Source: Aliarcobacter lanthieri
GTDB lineage: Bacteria; Campylobacterota; Campylobacteria; Campylobacterales; Arcobacteraceae
Assembly: GCF_013201625.1 (NCBI RefSeq)
Contig: NZ_CP053839.1
Location: forward strand, 868,001 to 932,000
DNA: 64,000 bases
Reading direction: 5' to 3'
Below, in pieces: positions 16,736 to 26,597 of the stretch; the stretch's first letter is position 1, and the number at the start of each line of letters is the position of its first letter. The notes under the pieces are model-generated. The model was not told the DNA's origin. It did no database searches and saw nothing but the letters and a program-made list of their open reading frames with translations. The translations under genes and the position numbers were made by a program.

Positions 16736-17644
16736 ATGAATGAAATAGAGTTAAAAAATATAATTTTAGATAATTTAAAAAATAAAAATCAAGAGATAAA
16801 AAGAGTTTTTCATGGAAGAGGGAATTTTTATAAAGATTTTTCTTATCTAACAGTTGATAGTTTAAATGATACTCTTTTTGCCATTTTTTTTGAAAGTAGT
16901 CAAAAAGAGAATAGTCTTATCTTAATTTTAGAAGATATCGCAAATACTTGTAATTTTTCAAATTTTGTAGTACAAAGAAGATATAAAGATGATGATTTTT
17001 ATGAAGTGATTTTTGGTGAAGTTCCAGATAACTTTATTGCTATTGAAAATGGTTTAAAATATAACATAAATTTCAAAAATAGAAATATTGGATTATTCTT
17101 TGATATGAAAAGAGGAAGAGAGTATATAAAATCTATATCAAAAGGTAAAAGTGTATTAAATCTTTTTTCATATACTTGTGCTTTTAGTGTTTCAGCAATA
17201 TATGGTGATGCTTTAAAAGTTGTAAATGTAGATATGTCAAAACCAAGTTTAAGTATAGGAAGAGAAAATCATAGAATAAACAATCTTGATACAAAAATAG
17301 TAAAGTTTTTACCATATAATATACTAAAATCTATATCAACAATAAAAAAAGATGCTCCTTTTGATATAGTAATTATTGATCCACCATCTTTTCAAAAAAA
17401 CTCTTTTGTAGCTTCAAAAGATTATGAAAAGATTATAAAAAAACTAGATTTACTTACAAAAGAAGGTTCTATTGTACTTGCTTGTTTAAATGATCCATTT
17501 TTGAGTAGTGATTTTTTAATAGATATATTTAAAAAATATGCTACAAATTTTGAGTTTTTAGAAAAATTAGACAACTCTTTAGAATTTGTAACAAATAATG
17601 AGGAAAATTCTTTAAAAAATTTAATTTTTTTAAAAAAATATTGA
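16736..17644 (+). CDS. Class I SAM-dependent methyltransferase (RlmI/RlmK-like)
   Basis: The protein (302 residues from the ATG at 16736) has a short N-terminal beta region and a Rossmann methyltransferase core: GKSVLNLFSYTCAFSVSA is motif I in the form used by RlmI/RlmK C-terminal domains, VVNVDMSKPSLSIGRENH is the acidic strand 2, and DIVIIDPPSFQKNS is the catalytic DPPSF motif. This predicts methylation of a base in rRNA. An upstream in-frame ATG at 16703 is rejected because a TATAAT box at 16723 would then lie inside the gene. It has no PUA domain, unlike E. coli RlmI. Its stop codon abuts the promoter of the antiporter gene. Confidence 0.82.
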   Translation: MNEIELKNIILDNLKNKNQEIKRVFHGRGNFYKDFSYLTVDSLNDTLFAIFFESSQKENSLILILEDIANTCNFSNFVVQRRYKDDDFYEVIFGEVPDNFIAIENGLKYNINFKNRNIGLFFDMKRGREYIKSISKGKSVLNLFSYTCAFSVSAIYGDALKVVNVDMSKPSLSIGRENHRINNLDTKIVKFLPYNILKSISTIKKDAPFDIVIIDPPSFQKNSFVASKDYEKIIKKLDLLTKEGSIVLACLNDPFLSSDFLIDIFKKYATNFEFLEKLDNSLEFVTNNEENSLKNLIFLKKY

Positions 17645-17650
17645 TATAAT
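17645..17650 (+). promoter_or_regulatory. -10 box of the antiporter gene
   Basis: TATAAT immediately after the methyltransferase stop codon, 27 bases before the ATG at 17677. Confidence 0.6.
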
Positions 17651-17676
17651 CCCACAATCTTATATAAAGAATTATC

Positions 17677-19302
17677 ATGGACCACTTCTTAATGACTCTG
17701 TTTTTAGCTATTTTTTTAGCTACAGTTTTAAATATTATATTAAAAAGATTCGGGATATCTCAAATTATTGGGTATATTTTAACTGGAATTATTTTATCTT
17801 ATGGTTTTCATTTTAAGGGTGCAAATATGGACTCTCTTGATACGATATCAGAGTTTGGTATTGTATTTTTGATGTTTACTATTGGACTTGAAATAAGTAT
17901 TGATAAAATAAAAAAGATGAAAGAAATATTACTTTTAAATGGTTTCTTACAAGTAGCAATAAGTGCAATTTTAATATTTGTAGTAGCATATTTTGTTTTT
18001 CATTTAAGTACAGAAGTATCTTTAATAGTTTCATTGGCTTTTTCATTATCATCAACAGCTATTGTTTTACCATATTTAAAACAGTCCAAAGATATTTATA
18101 CACCATATGGTGAAAGAAGTACAGCAATATTGATTTTTCAAGATTTAGCAGTAATACCAATCTTACTTTTAATATCATTTTTAACAAATGATACTTTATC
18201 AATTTCAGAAGTTTTATTAAAAACGGCTATTAGTGCAGCTGTAATCTTATTTTTTATGTTTATTTTTGGTAAAAAAATCATTACTTGGTTACTTAGATTT
18301 TCAGCAGATACTAGATTAGAAGAGCTTTTTATAGGTGCAGTTTTATCAATAGTTATAGGGGCATCTCTTTTAGCTGAATATTTAGGATTTACATATTCAT
18401 TAGGAGCTTTTTTAGCTGGAATGATAATAGCTGATACAAAATTTAAAATAAAAGTTGAATCAGATATTGTAAATTTAAAAGATTTACTTTTAGGAACATT
18501 CTTTTTTACAGTTGGAGTAAAGATAGATATAATATATTTTTTACAAAATATACATATTGTAATAGGGCTATTTCTACTTGTAATGCTATTAAAAGCACTA
18601 GCTGTATATATAATTATAAGAAGAAAATCAGATAAAAATACAGCTATTAAAACTGCTATTGCTCTATGTCAAGTAGGAGAGTTCTCATTTGCTATTTTTA
18701 CTTTAGCTTCAAATCAAGGAGTAATGCCATATGAAACAGCAAACTTTTTAGTATTGATTTCTGTAATGTCAATGATTCTTACACCATTTTTCTTAAATAA
18801 TATATATAAAATATCTGGTGCATTAGCAACAGATTTATATGAATCAGATAATATTGAACCTATAGAAGCTAGAAATCATATTATAGTTTGTGGGTTTTCT
18901 ATTTTAGGAAGAGTTGTAGCAAAAGATTTAGAAGATAGAAATATGAATTTTGTGATTGTTTCAAATGATTTACGACAAGTACAATTAGCTACAAAACTTG
19001 GATATAGAGCTTATTTTGGTAATTTAGAAAAAGAGTCAGTTTTAGAAGCTTTGAGAGTTGAAAAAACTTCTAGTATTATTATGACTATAAATGAAACATA
19101 TGATAAAATACTTATTTGTGATGCTTTATTAAAATATTATCCAGATGCAAATATTATTTTAAAATATGAATCTTTAGATGAAAAACATTTATTGGCGGAT
19201 TTAAAAATAAAAAAATTTGTACATGCCTATGCTGAGATAGGAAAATTATTAGTTGAAGAAGCTACAAATAGTTGTGATATAAAACATTATAAATATGATT
19301 GA
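17677..19302 (+). CDS. CPA2 cation:proton antiporter with TrkA-N domain (Kef-type)
   Basis: The 541-residue protein has about twelve membrane helices (residues 1-380) of the monovalent cation:proton antiporter-2 family, with typical segments ISEFGIVFLMFTIGLEIS, ALSSTAIVLPYL-like (FSLSSTAIVLPYLK), AILIFQDLAVIPILLL and GAFLAGMIIADT. A C-terminal TrkA-N/RCK domain (about 395-535) begins HIIVCGFSILGRVVAKDL, with a G-x-G-less but recognisable nucleotide-binding turn. Likely role: K+ or Na+ efflux in exchange for protons, gated by nucleotide. No KefF/KefG partner is seen. A gap of only 19 bases separates the next gene. Confidence 0.9.
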   Translation: MDHFLMTLFLAIFLATVLNIILKRFGISQIIGYILTGIILSYGFHFKGANMDSLDTISEFGIVFLMFTIGLEISIDKIKKMKEILLLNGFLQVAISAILIFVVAYFVFHLSTEVSLIVSLAFSLSSTAIVLPYLKQSKDIYTPYGERSTAILIFQDLAVIPILLLISFLTNDTLSISEVLLKTAISAAVILFFMFIFGKKIITWLLRFSADTRLEELFIGAVLSIVIGASLLAEYLGFTYSLGAFLAGMIIADTKFKIKVESDIVNLKDLLLGTFFFTVGVKIDIIYFLQNIHIVIGLFLLVMLLKALAVYIIIRRKSDKNTAIKTAIALCQVGEFSFAIFTLASNQGVMPYETANFLVLISVMSMILTPFFLNNIYKISGALATDLYESDNIEPIEARNHIIVCGFSILGRVVAKDLEDRNMNFVIVSNDLRQVQLATKLGYRAYFGNLEKESVLEALRVEKTSSIIMTINETYDKILICDALLKYYPDANIILKYESLDEKHLLADLKIKKFVHAYAEIGKLLVEEATNSCDIKHYKYD

Positions 19303-19321
19303 AAAGGCTTTATATTAAACT

Positions 19322-20041
19322 ATGAAAAAGATATTTTTACTATTTCTACCAGTTATATTTTTATATGCAAATAGTATAGAAAAAGAAGTTATAAGTTCAG
19401 ATACTATTGTAATAACACCAACTAAATCAAAAGACCCATTTGAATTTATTCCTAAAGGATATGTCTTATATGATAAATTAGTAGGTGACTTAAATAAAGA
19501 TGGTTTGGAAGATATTGTCCTTATAATAAAAGGAACAGATGAAAATAATATGATAGAAGTTGATCATGTTGGAGTAGTTGATAGAAATAGAAGAGGGATT
19601 ATTATTGCTTTAAATAAAAAAGATTATTATGAAGTTGTTATAAGTAATTATGATTGTTTTTCTTCTGAAAATGAAGATGGAGGAGTATATTTCCCTCCAG
19701 ATTTATGTATATATATTGACAAAGGAAATTTATTTATAGATTATGGACATGGTAGATATGGTTATTGGAGCTATATATTTAGATATAAAAATTCTAATTT
19801 TGAATTAATAGGTTATGATAGTAGCAACAATAATGGACCAATTGTAAATGAGATTACAAGTGTAAATTTTTTAACTAGAAAGTTAAAATCCTTAAAAAAT
19901 ATAAATAAAGATGAAGATAAATATGCTGAAGAAATATTTAAAGAGAGTTGGAAAAATATTAAAAAAGAAAGGCTTAAAAAATTATCAGAAATTACAGATT
20001 TTGATAGCCTCATAGTAAATTTATATACTATTGTTGAATAA
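19322..20041 (+). CDS. Exported protein of unknown function
   Basis: The 239-residue protein starts with a signal peptide (MKKIFLLFLPVIFLYANS, cleavage near 17). Residues about 54-66 read VGDLNKDGLEDIV, an FG-GAP/VCBS-like, calcium-loop-like D-x-N-x-D-G-x-x-D motif that also occurs in many exported proteins of unknown role. A conserved-looking central region has two cysteines (YDCFSS and PDLCIY) that could form a disulfide and a YGHGRYGYWSYIFRYKN strand pair. The C-terminus is Lys/Glu-rich. It follows the antiporter by 19 bases and could be co-transcribed. I do not recognise the family. Confidence 0.75.
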   Translation: MKKIFLLFLPVIFLYANSIEKEVISSDTIVITPTKSKDPFEFIPKGYVLYDKLVGDLNKDGLEDIVLIIKGTDENNMIEVDHVGVVDRNRRGIIIALNKKDYYEVVISNYDCFSSENEDGGVYFPPDLCIYIDKGNLFIDYGHGRYGYWSYIFRYKNSNFELIGYDSSNNNGPIVNEITSVNFLTRKLKSLKNINKDEDKYAEEIFKESWKNIKKERLKKLSEITDFDSLIVNLYTIVE

Positions 20042-20192
20042 ATAATATATAACTTCATAAAATTTTTATATTTTGTAAACAGTCGATGAAATAGAGTGCT
20101 TATATAGAAATAAGAACTCCTTATTGGCTCTTGTAAATAAACATTAAGACAAGCTTTGTTATTTTAGAACTCACTTTATGAAAAGGAGAACT
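20042..20192 (+). promoter_or_regulatory. Leader of the BCCT gene with small hairpins
   Basis: This 151-base spacer holds a hairpin AATAAG-AACTC-CTTATT (20109-20125) enclosed by AGAG/CTCT, a short ACAA-GCT-TTGT hairpin near 20149, and the AGGAG ribosome site. I see no clear TATAAT box. It may be an untranslated leader with regulatory structure, but no known riboswitch pattern is evident. Confidence 0.3.
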
Positions 20193-22178
20193 ATGAAATC
20201 AACAGTTTTAAAACCTGTTTTTATACCTGCTGTCGTCTTTATTACATTATTAGTTGTATTTACTTTTATCAATCCTAGCTTATCCAAGGATATTTTTAGT
20301 ACCACCAAAAGCTTTATAGCTGATAAATTTGGTTGGCTTTATATGTTAAGTGTTGCTATTTTTACTATTTTTGCTCTTTTTTTAGCTTTTTCACCTTTTG
20401 GTAAATTTAAATTAGGTCCTGATCAATCAAAACCTTCTTATTCTGATTTCTCTTGGTTTTCTATGCTTTTTTCTGCTGGAATGGGTATTGGAATAATGTT
20501 CTGGGGAGTTGCTGAACCTATTGTTCATTATGCAAATCCACCCGTTGGGGAACAAAGTATTCAATCTGCCAAAGATGCTATGGGAATAGTATTTTTTCAC
20601 TGGGGTTTAAATGCTTGGGCAATATATGCAATAGTTGGTTTGGTTCTAGCATATTTTTCATTTAGGCATGGTCTTCCTTTAACTATTCGTTCTGCACTTT
20701 ATCCATTAATTGGGGATAAAATATATGGAAAAATAGGTCATAGTGTTGATACTATTGCAGTTTTAGGTACAATATTTGGTGTTGCTACAACTTTAGGATT
20801 TGGAGTTTTACAAATAAATTCTGGATTAAACTATGTTTTTGGTATAGAAGTTGGGATAAATACTCAAATTATTTTAATTGTTCTTATTTGTGCAATAGCT
20901 TTAGCTTCAGTTGTATCTGGACTTGATAGTGGAATAAAGAAATTATCAATTTTAAATGTATATTTAGCTGGATTTTTACTTTTATTTGTATTTATTGCTG
21001 GACCAACATTTTATCTTTTAAATGCGTTTGTTCAAAATATTGGAACATATTTATCTGAAGTTGTACAAAAAACTTTTAATTTATATACATATGAAGAAAA
21101 AGCATCTTGGATGAGTTCTTGGACACTTTTTTATTGGGCTTGGTGGATATCTTGGGCGCCATTTGTAGGAATGTTTATAGCTAGAGTTTCAAGAGGAAGA
21201 ACAATAAGAGAGTTTATTGTAGGAGTTTTATTTTTACCAGCTGGATTTACTTTTTTATGGATGACTGTTTTTGGAAATAGTGCTTTATATTCTATTTTAA
21301 ATGAAGGATATAGTACTTTAGTAACAGCTGTTTCAAGTGATGTTTCTATAGCACTTTTTAAATTCTTAGAGCATTATCCTTTCTCAACGATAACATCAAT
21401 TTTTGCAATAGTTTTAGTAGCAATATTTTTTGTTACATCTTCAGATAGTGGGTCACTTGTAGTTGATACAATATCTAGTGGAGGAAAAATAAATAATCCA
21501 GTTTGGCAAAGAGTATTTTGGGCAATTTCACAAGGAGTTGTAGCTATTGCTATGCTTGTTGCTGGTGGGCTTGAAGCTTTACAATCAGCTGCTATTGTAG
21601 TTGCTTTACCTTTTGCTTTAGTAATGCTAATTGCTTGTTGGGGAGTTTATAAAGCATTGCATTTAGAACTTATTAGGAGTGAAAGCTTAAAACATCATAT
21701 GAATGCTGGAAGGCATGGAAAAATAAGTGGAACATGGAGTTCAAGGCTTAGTAGAATTATAGAATTCCCAAAGGTTTCTGAAACAAGAAGATTTATAAAT
21801 GAAGATGTAATAGAAGCTATGAATACAGTTGAAACAGAACTAGAAAAACACTCTTGGATAGTTGAAGTTTCAAATGATAAAGAAAAAGCTATTTCAAGAT
21901 TAAGAGTTGAACACTCAAATGACTTTGATTTTATATATGAAGTTCGAGCAAGAAATTATGATACTCCTAGTTATGCTTATCCAGAAAGTGTAAATCCTAC
22001 AAAAGAACAGAAAAAATATGCAAGAGCAGAAGTATTCTTACAAGATGGAAATAAGGCTTATGATATTTATGGATATGATGTAGATGCTATAATTACAGAT
22101 ATTATAGATCAATTTGAAAAACATAGACACTTTTTAAATAACACTTCAAGTTTAAATCCTGTTGTGCCTGTGGATTAA
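20193..22178 (+). CDS. BCCT-family betaine/choline transporter (BetT-like)
   Basis: The start is the ATG at 20193, with AGGAG six bases upstream; an ATG at 20178 lies upstream of that ribosome site and is rejected. The 661-residue protein has about twelve membrane helices. It carries the BCCT signatures SAGMGIGIMFWGVAEP (about 97-112) and WAWWISWAPFVGMFIARVSR (about 316-335), the latter with the Trp-rich substrate site. About 150 C-terminal cytosolic residues (YEVRARNYDTPSYAYPE region) resemble the regulatory tail of BetT. Role: uptake of choline or glycine betaine for osmoprotection, driven by ions. No bet or gbu genes are adjacent. Ends in a bidirectional terminator. Confidence 0.9.
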   Translation: MKSTVLKPVFIPAVVFITLLVVFTFINPSLSKDIFSTTKSFIADKFGWLYMLSVAIFTIFALFLAFSPFGKFKLGPDQSKPSYSDFSWFSMLFSAGMGIGIMFWGVAEPIVHYANPPVGEQSIQSAKDAMGIVFFHWGLNAWAIYAIVGLVLAYFSFRHGLPLTIRSALYPLIGDKIYGKIGHSVDTIAVLGTIFGVATTLGFGVLQINSGLNYVFGIEVGINTQIILIVLICAIALASVVSGLDSGIKKLSILNVYLAGFLLLFVFIAGPTFYLLNAFVQNIGTYLSEVVQKTFNLYTYEEKASWMSSWTLFYWAWWISWAPFVGMFIARVSRGRTIREFIVGVLFLPAGFTFLWMTVFGNSALYSILNEGYSTLVTAVSSDVSIALFKFLEHYPFSTITSIFAIVLVAIFFVTSSDSGSLVVDTISSGGKINNPVWQRVFWAISQGVVAIAMLVAGGLEALQSAAIVVALPFALVMLIACWGVYKALHLELIRSESLKHHMNAGRHGKISGTWSSRLSRIIEFPKVSETRRFINEDVIEAMNTVETELEKHSWIVEVSNDKEKAISRLRVEHSNDFDFIYEVRARNYDTPSYAYPESVNPTKEQKKYARAEVFLQDGNKAYDIYGYDVDAIITDIIDQFEKHRHFLNNTSSLNPVVPVD

Positions 22179-22200
22179 AAGAGAGTTAACTCTCTTTTAA
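22175..22200. terminator. Bidirectional terminator, perfect 26-base palindrome
   Basis: Each arm is TTAAAAGAGAGTT or its complement. The palindrome includes the stop codons of both convergent genes (22176-22178 on plus, 22197-22199 on minus). Confidence 0.88.
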
Positions 22201-23078
22201 ATATCTATTCCAAAGTAGTGTTTTACTAAATATCCAATCAAAAATGAGATAATAGCAACACCAAAAGTAATTGCTGACATTTGTAAAACTCTTTTTGTAA
22301 AACTCAAATCTTTTGCAACACTTATATAAAAGTTGTATAAAACTATTGCTAAAAAAGCACAAATAAACATTAAAATAATTGATTCCATAATTGAGTCAAA
22401 TATAAAAAATGGTGCTACTAAAATAGCTGTTGTCAAAATATATGAAACACCAGTATAAAGTGAATAAGTCAAAGGTTTTATAAGTTCATTTGGATTTTCT
22501 TTTGCTTCAAGATATGCTGATCCTGCCATCGATAAAGAAGCTGCTATACCCATAATAAGTCCAGTAAGTCCAACAACAATACTTCTATCAAAAGCAAGTG
22601 CTATACCACTTAATGTTCCTGTTAATTCAACTAAAGCATCATTCATTCCTAAAACTATTGCTCCTGCATAAACAAGTTTTTTATCATGTAACATATCAAT
22701 GAGTGCAAATTCATGTTCTGTTTCTTGTTGATAAATTATTTTTGATTCAGGATATATTTCAAAAAGTTCTTTGTAAAATTCTTCTGCTCCGGCTTCTCTT
22801 TTTTCTAAAAATTTTAGAGTAAATGAAGTTCCAAGTATTTTTACTAAAAATATATAAAATAAAATAATCAAAGATTGAGGTTTTAATTGTCTTTTTGTGA
22901 TATTTACCCAGAAATCATAGTGAGTTTTTTCTTCTTTTGCTATTTTTTCAAATACCTTTTTGTTTTTTTCATCTTTTTGCTGAAGAGCTAAAGCTTTGTA
23001 TATTGTATAGTCATTTATCTCATTTTGTTGTTGTCGTAATGCTTTTTTTAACTTGACTTTATCTGATAAAATATCCAT
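22197..23078 (-). CDS. Ferritin-like/VIT1 (CCC1) iron transporter, MbfA type
   Basis: The 293-residue protein begins with a ferritin-like helical domain (about 5-135) carrying Glu and E-x-x-H motifs (NEINDYTIYKAL, KEEKTHYDFW, QQETEHEFALIDML) that would bind a di-iron centre. A VIT1/CCC1 membrane domain follows (about 136-293), with GMNDALVELTGTLSGIALAF and GIAASLSMAGSAYLEAKEN, the conserved helices of that family. This is the architecture of MbfA, a membrane-bound ferritin that exports iron or manganese. An extra hydrophobic segment near 67-87 is visible. It lies beside the Fec uptake genes, so import and export are adjacent. A GGAAA ribosome site lies about 8 bases upstream. Confidence 0.88.
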   Translation of the reverse strand: MDILSDKVKLKKALRQQQNEINDYTIYKALALQQKDEKNKKVFEKIAKEEKTHYDFWVNITKRQLKPQSLIILFYIFLVKILGTSFTLKFLEKREAGAEEFYKELFEIYPESKIIYQQETEHEFALIDMLHDKKLVYAGAIVLGMNDALVELTGTLSGIALAFDRSIVVGLTGLIMGIAASLSMAGSAYLEAKENPNELIKPLTYSLYTGVSYILTTAILVAPFFIFDSIMESIILMFICAFLAIVLYNFYISVAKDLSFTKRVLQMSAITFGVAIISFLIGYLVKHYFGIDI

Positions 23079-23246
23079 AATATTTCCTTTTAAGTTTGGT
23101 TTTAAATTTTACTACAAAAAATCTTTACTTATAACTTTAAAAGATACTTTATTGTTTCAAAAGATGGAATTGTTTTATGAATGTATAGTAATTAAAAATT
23201 ATATATTATAAAGTAAAATTAAAATAAGAGTTATATTGTTTTTTAA

Positions 23247-23279
23247 GATATAAAGAGAGAAGCTTCTCTTTATATATCT
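23247..23279 (-). terminator. Terminator hairpin of the receptor gene
   Basis: ATATAAAGAGA and TCTCTTTATAT arms enclose an AGAAGCT core, with a two-base bulge, just after the receptor stop codon. T-rich sequence lies on either side. Confidence 0.7.
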
Positions 23280-23282
23280 GTA

Positions 23283-25646
23283 TTAAAACTCCATTTTCAT
23301 AGAAAAAGCAACTGCTCTTGGGTCACCAATCATATTATTTCTTGTCCAATAAACTTTATCAGTTAAATTTTGTACATTTAGATTAAATGTTGTTGGATAT
23401 TTATCTAACTTTGTTTTATATCTAAATCCAGCATCATATAAAGTATAACTTGGAATTACATCTATATTTGTTCTATCTCCATAGCTCTTACCTGTATAAT
23501 ATGCTCCAGCAGATATTGATAAACCTTTTATTTGAGATATATTATATTCTGCATATAATTTTGCCATTTTAGAAGCTGAATTGATTGGTTTTTTACCTTC
23601 TAATGATTTATCATCAACTTTTTCTAAACTTAAATCCATTAAAGTTCCACCTGCAATAATTGTCAAATCATTTGTAATTTTTCCAGTTACTCCAAGTTCA
23701 ATTCCTTGATGTATTTCTTCTCCATCTTGAGTTAAAGTTAATTTTGGAGTTGTATCTTTTTCATATTCATTTGCTCTTTCTATTCGAAATATTGAACCAT
23801 TTAGTAGAATATTTTCATTTAATTTATATTTTGCTCCAATCTCATATTGTTTACTTTTATATGGATTTAAAATTTCACCTTCATTTTTGTAATAACTTCC
23901 AACAATTGTTCCCTCTTCTAAACTCTCTATATATGTAGCATAAGTTGTTAAATTTTCAAAAGGTTTATAAATTAAAGATAAAGTTGGAGTCAATTTTGAC
24001 TCATCATATTTTTTATTATTAGAATAAGTCTTACTTATAACTGTTGCATAATTTCCTCCAACCAAAGCACTCCATTGCTCATTAAAAGTTATATCATCTC
24101 CAATTAAAATATTTTTATATTCAGATTTAGTAGAAGGTTTTAATGATTTTGTTCCTATTGTACCAAAAGTACTCCAATCAGGCTCTGATAAATTTTTCAT
24201 ATTATTTAAAGAGATATTTCCATCAAATCTATAAAAAAATCCTTCATCTTCTCTTTTTAGATGTTTTCTTGTATTCATAGAATAACCTAAAGTTAAATTA
24301 TGATTTATATTTAAAGTATCAAAATTTGAATCTAAATATATATTTCCTCCATAATTTTCTGTTTCTTGCCAAGCTCCTTTCCAAATATAAGTATCCCAAC
24401 TCGATAGGCTAGATATAACAGTTTTATCTACAATACTAGCATTAATATCACTTCCTCTTGATTTTGTTTTTTCATACATTAAATTAGTTCTTAAAGTAAA
24501 AGTATCATTAATATTCCATTTTGTATTATTTTCTACTTTATTTAATTTTAATTCATCTTGTATCCAATCAGGACTAAAACTTTTATTTTTATCTATAGCT
24601 TTACGGTCTGATACACTTCTAAAATAAAAATTTCCACCTTTTTCTAAAGAATTTTTATAAGAATATTTTATATCAGTATAAAAATTATCTGTTGGTTTCC
24701 AATCAAATACTAAGCTAATTGCTTTTTGTTCAGTATCAGTTTTAGAAGGTAGTTTTCCATTTTGATATAAAGCATTTACTCTATATCCAAAAGTATTATT
24801 TTCATCAAATTGTCCACCTAAATCTAAGTGAGTATAGTATGATTCATTTCCATAACTTCCAATAGTAATATTTCTTAAATCTTCTGTTGTTGGCTTTTTA
24901 GTTATATAGTTTATTGCTCCTCCTACTCTTCCTCCACCATATAAGAACCCAGTTGCACCATTTATAATTTCTACTCTTTCTATATCTTGCATCATTGGTA
25001 CACTTGCCCATTTAGTTGCATATGAAATACCATTAATAATTGGATTATTTACTTCAAATCCACGAATAGTTACCCATTGTGCATCTCCTAATCCAGTAAG
25101 AGATTGTCCTGTTTCTTGAGTAGTTGGATTCATTTTAAATATTTGATTCATATCTTTTGCTTGAACATTTTCTATAAGTTCTTGAGGTATTACACTCATA
25201 GAGTAAGGTGTATCTTGTAAACTTCTTTTACCCCAAAGCCCAACACCTGTTATATTATCAGTTAAATATCCAGCTTCAGCACTTCCACTTTTAAAAGAAT
25301 TTCCAGAAACTGAAACTTCATCTAGTATATAAGTTCCATTTATTACTTTTACAGAAGATAATTTTTTTATAACTATAGTGTTATTTTGTATAGTTGCTTC
25401 TATGTCTGTGCCTTCAAATATTAATCTTAAAGCTTCTTCTAGATTATCAATATTTTCTATTGTATTTGTAGTTATACCTTTTAAAATATTTTTATCTACT
25501 ATAAAAGGTACTTTAGAAATCTCTGATATCTTTTCAATAGCCTTTACTGCATCATTTGTATTTACTGTAAAAGAAGCAGAATATAGATTTGTAGCTAAAA
25601 GTAGTGCCAAACTAGGTGCTATTAATGATTTCTTTAATAGTCGCAT
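23283..25646 (-). CDS. TonB-dependent siderophore receptor with STN signalling domain
   Basis: The 787-residue outer-membrane receptor has a signal peptide (about 1-23). A secretin/TonB N-terminal (STN) domain spans about 25-103. The plug is at about 130-250 (LQDTPYSMSVIPQ, VTIRGFEVNNPIINGI, RVEIINGATGFLYGGGRVGG) and the 22-strand barrel ends YWTRNNM...VAFSMKMEF with terminal Phe. The STN domain marks transducing receptors that signal to FecR. Substrate is unknown: the plug class is that of ferric-siderophore receptors, and fecA-like control does not prove citrate. CGAGGAG lies eight bases before the ATG. It is 108 bases downstream of fecR, with room for a FecI-dependent promoter. Confidence 0.93.
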   Translation of the reverse strand: MRLLKKSLIAPSLALLLATNLYSASFTVNTNDAVKAIEKISEISKVPFIVDKNILKGITTNTIENIDNLEEALRLIFEGTDIEATIQNNTIVIKKLSSVKVINGTYILDEVSVSGNSFKSGSAEAGYLTDNITGVGLWGKRSLQDTPYSMSVIPQELIENVQAKDMNQIFKMNPTTQETGQSLTGLGDAQWVTIRGFEVNNPIINGISYATKWASVPMMQDIERVEIINGATGFLYGGGRVGGAINYITKKPTTEDLRNITIGSYGNESYYTHLDLGGQFDENNTFGYRVNALYQNGKLPSKTDTEQKAISLVFDWKPTDNFYTDIKYSYKNSLEKGGNFYFRSVSDRKAIDKNKSFSPDWIQDELKLNKVENNTKWNINDTFTLRTNLMYEKTKSRGSDINASIVDKTVISSLSSWDTYIWKGAWQETENYGGNIYLDSNFDTLNINHNLTLGYSMNTRKHLKREDEGFFYRFDGNISLNNMKNLSEPDWSTFGTIGTKSLKPSTKSEYKNILIGDDITFNEQWSALVGGNYATVISKTYSNNKKYDESKLTPTLSLIYKPFENLTTYATYIESLEEGTIVGSYYKNEGEILNPYKSKQYEIGAKYKLNENILLNGSIFRIERANEYEKDTTPKLTLTQDGEEIHQGIELGVTGKITNDLTIIAGGTLMDLSLEKVDDKSLEGKKPINSASKMAKLYAEYNISQIKGLSISAGAYYTGKSYGDRTNIDVIPSYTLYDAGFRYKTKLDKYPTTFNLNVQNLTDKVYWTRNNMIGDPRAVAFSMKMEF

Positions 25647-25754
25647 TTTTTCTCCTCGTTTTTTCTAAGTTTAATTGTGAGAATTACTCTCTACTAAAAG
25701 AAGACGAAAAAGTTTACTATCTCTGACATTAAATTTTGAAATTTGTTAAATATA

Positions 25755-26597
25755 TTATTTTATAACAATAGTATTGTTTTCTTTAACAACTTTAATAGGG
25801 TGTATTACAGGTAAAACTTTTAGAAAATCATCAAAATGTTTTACATCAAAAGTTCCACTTATTTGATATCTTTTTGCTCTTTCTTTTTCAAAAGTTATTT
25901 GTAAATCTAGATATTTTGAAAATTCATAGAAAACATCATTTAGATTTGTTTGATTAAAACTTACTTTTCCTTCACTCCATTGTAACATCTGATTTATATT
26001 CTCATATTTTTGACTTATTTTATTTGTATTTTGGTCAAATTTTAGAGATTGTCCTTTTGTAACAAGGGCTAATTGTATATCATATCCTTCAGCTCTTAAA
26101 ACTTTTACACTCCCCTCTAAAACATTTACTTGAAGTTCATTTTGATTATTTACAACTTCAAATTTTGTACCTACAACTTCAATATTTATTTTATTTGTAT
26201 GTATTATAAAAGGTTGTTCTTTATTTGAAGTTACATCAAATATTGCTTTTCCATTTGATAAATCAACAACTCTTTTACTTTTATAATATTTTACTTCTAT
26301 AGATGTATTTGAATCTAATGATATCTTAGAGTTATCAGGAAGTATGATGTTATTTTGTATTTTAGTTAAAGTTTGGTATTTTTGAGAATAGTTTGGAAAC
26401 TCTATAAAAATTGATACATATAATGCTACTAAAATACATGCAGCTGCTAGTGGTGAAAATACTTTTAAAAATCTTTTTCTTTTATTTATTTTTAGTCTAT
26501 TTTGTTTTACTTCATTTTTTAGTTCATCTAAAAAATCTTTTGGTAAAGCTTTGATTTGATTTATTAATTCTTCATCTTGGATACTTCTGTTTGACAT
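25755..26597 (-). CDS. FecR-type anti-sigma / sigma regulator
   Basis: The 280-residue protein has a cytosolic N-terminus (about 1-44, DUF4880-like, EELINQIKALPKDFLDEL), one membrane helix (about 46-66, FSPLAAACILVALYVSIFI), and a periplasmic FecR domain (about 85-185) containing VEVVGTKFEVVNN and NVLEGSVKV. The C-terminal 80 residues (LNDVFYEFSKYLDLQITFE...) look like the STN-like DUF4974 fold that contacts the receptor. It would control the ECF sigma factor encoded just upstream. Its ATG overlaps the sigma gene stop by one base, so the two are coupled. It differs from the FecR-domain protein at 11.7-12.9 kb, which has a signal peptide and no membrane anchor. Confidence 0.9.
   Translation of the reverse strand: MSNRSIQDEELINQIKALPKDFLDELKNEVKQNRLKINKRKRFLKVFSPLAAACILVALYVSIFIEFPNYSQKYQTLTKIQNNIILPDNSKISLDSNTSIEVKYYKSKRVVDLSNGKAIFDVTSNKEQPFIIHTNKINIEVVGTKFEVVNNQNELQVNVLEGSVKVLRAEGYDIQLALVTKGQSLKFDQNTNKISQKYENINQMLQWSEGKVSFNQTNLNDVFYEFSKYLDLQITFEKERAKRYQISGTFDVKHFDDFLKVLPVIHPIKVVKENNTIVIK

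Noticed and set aside
20042-20192. Riboswitch ahead of the BCCT gene
   Set aside because: Hairpins are short and match no riboswitch core I know; kept only as a leader with weak structure.
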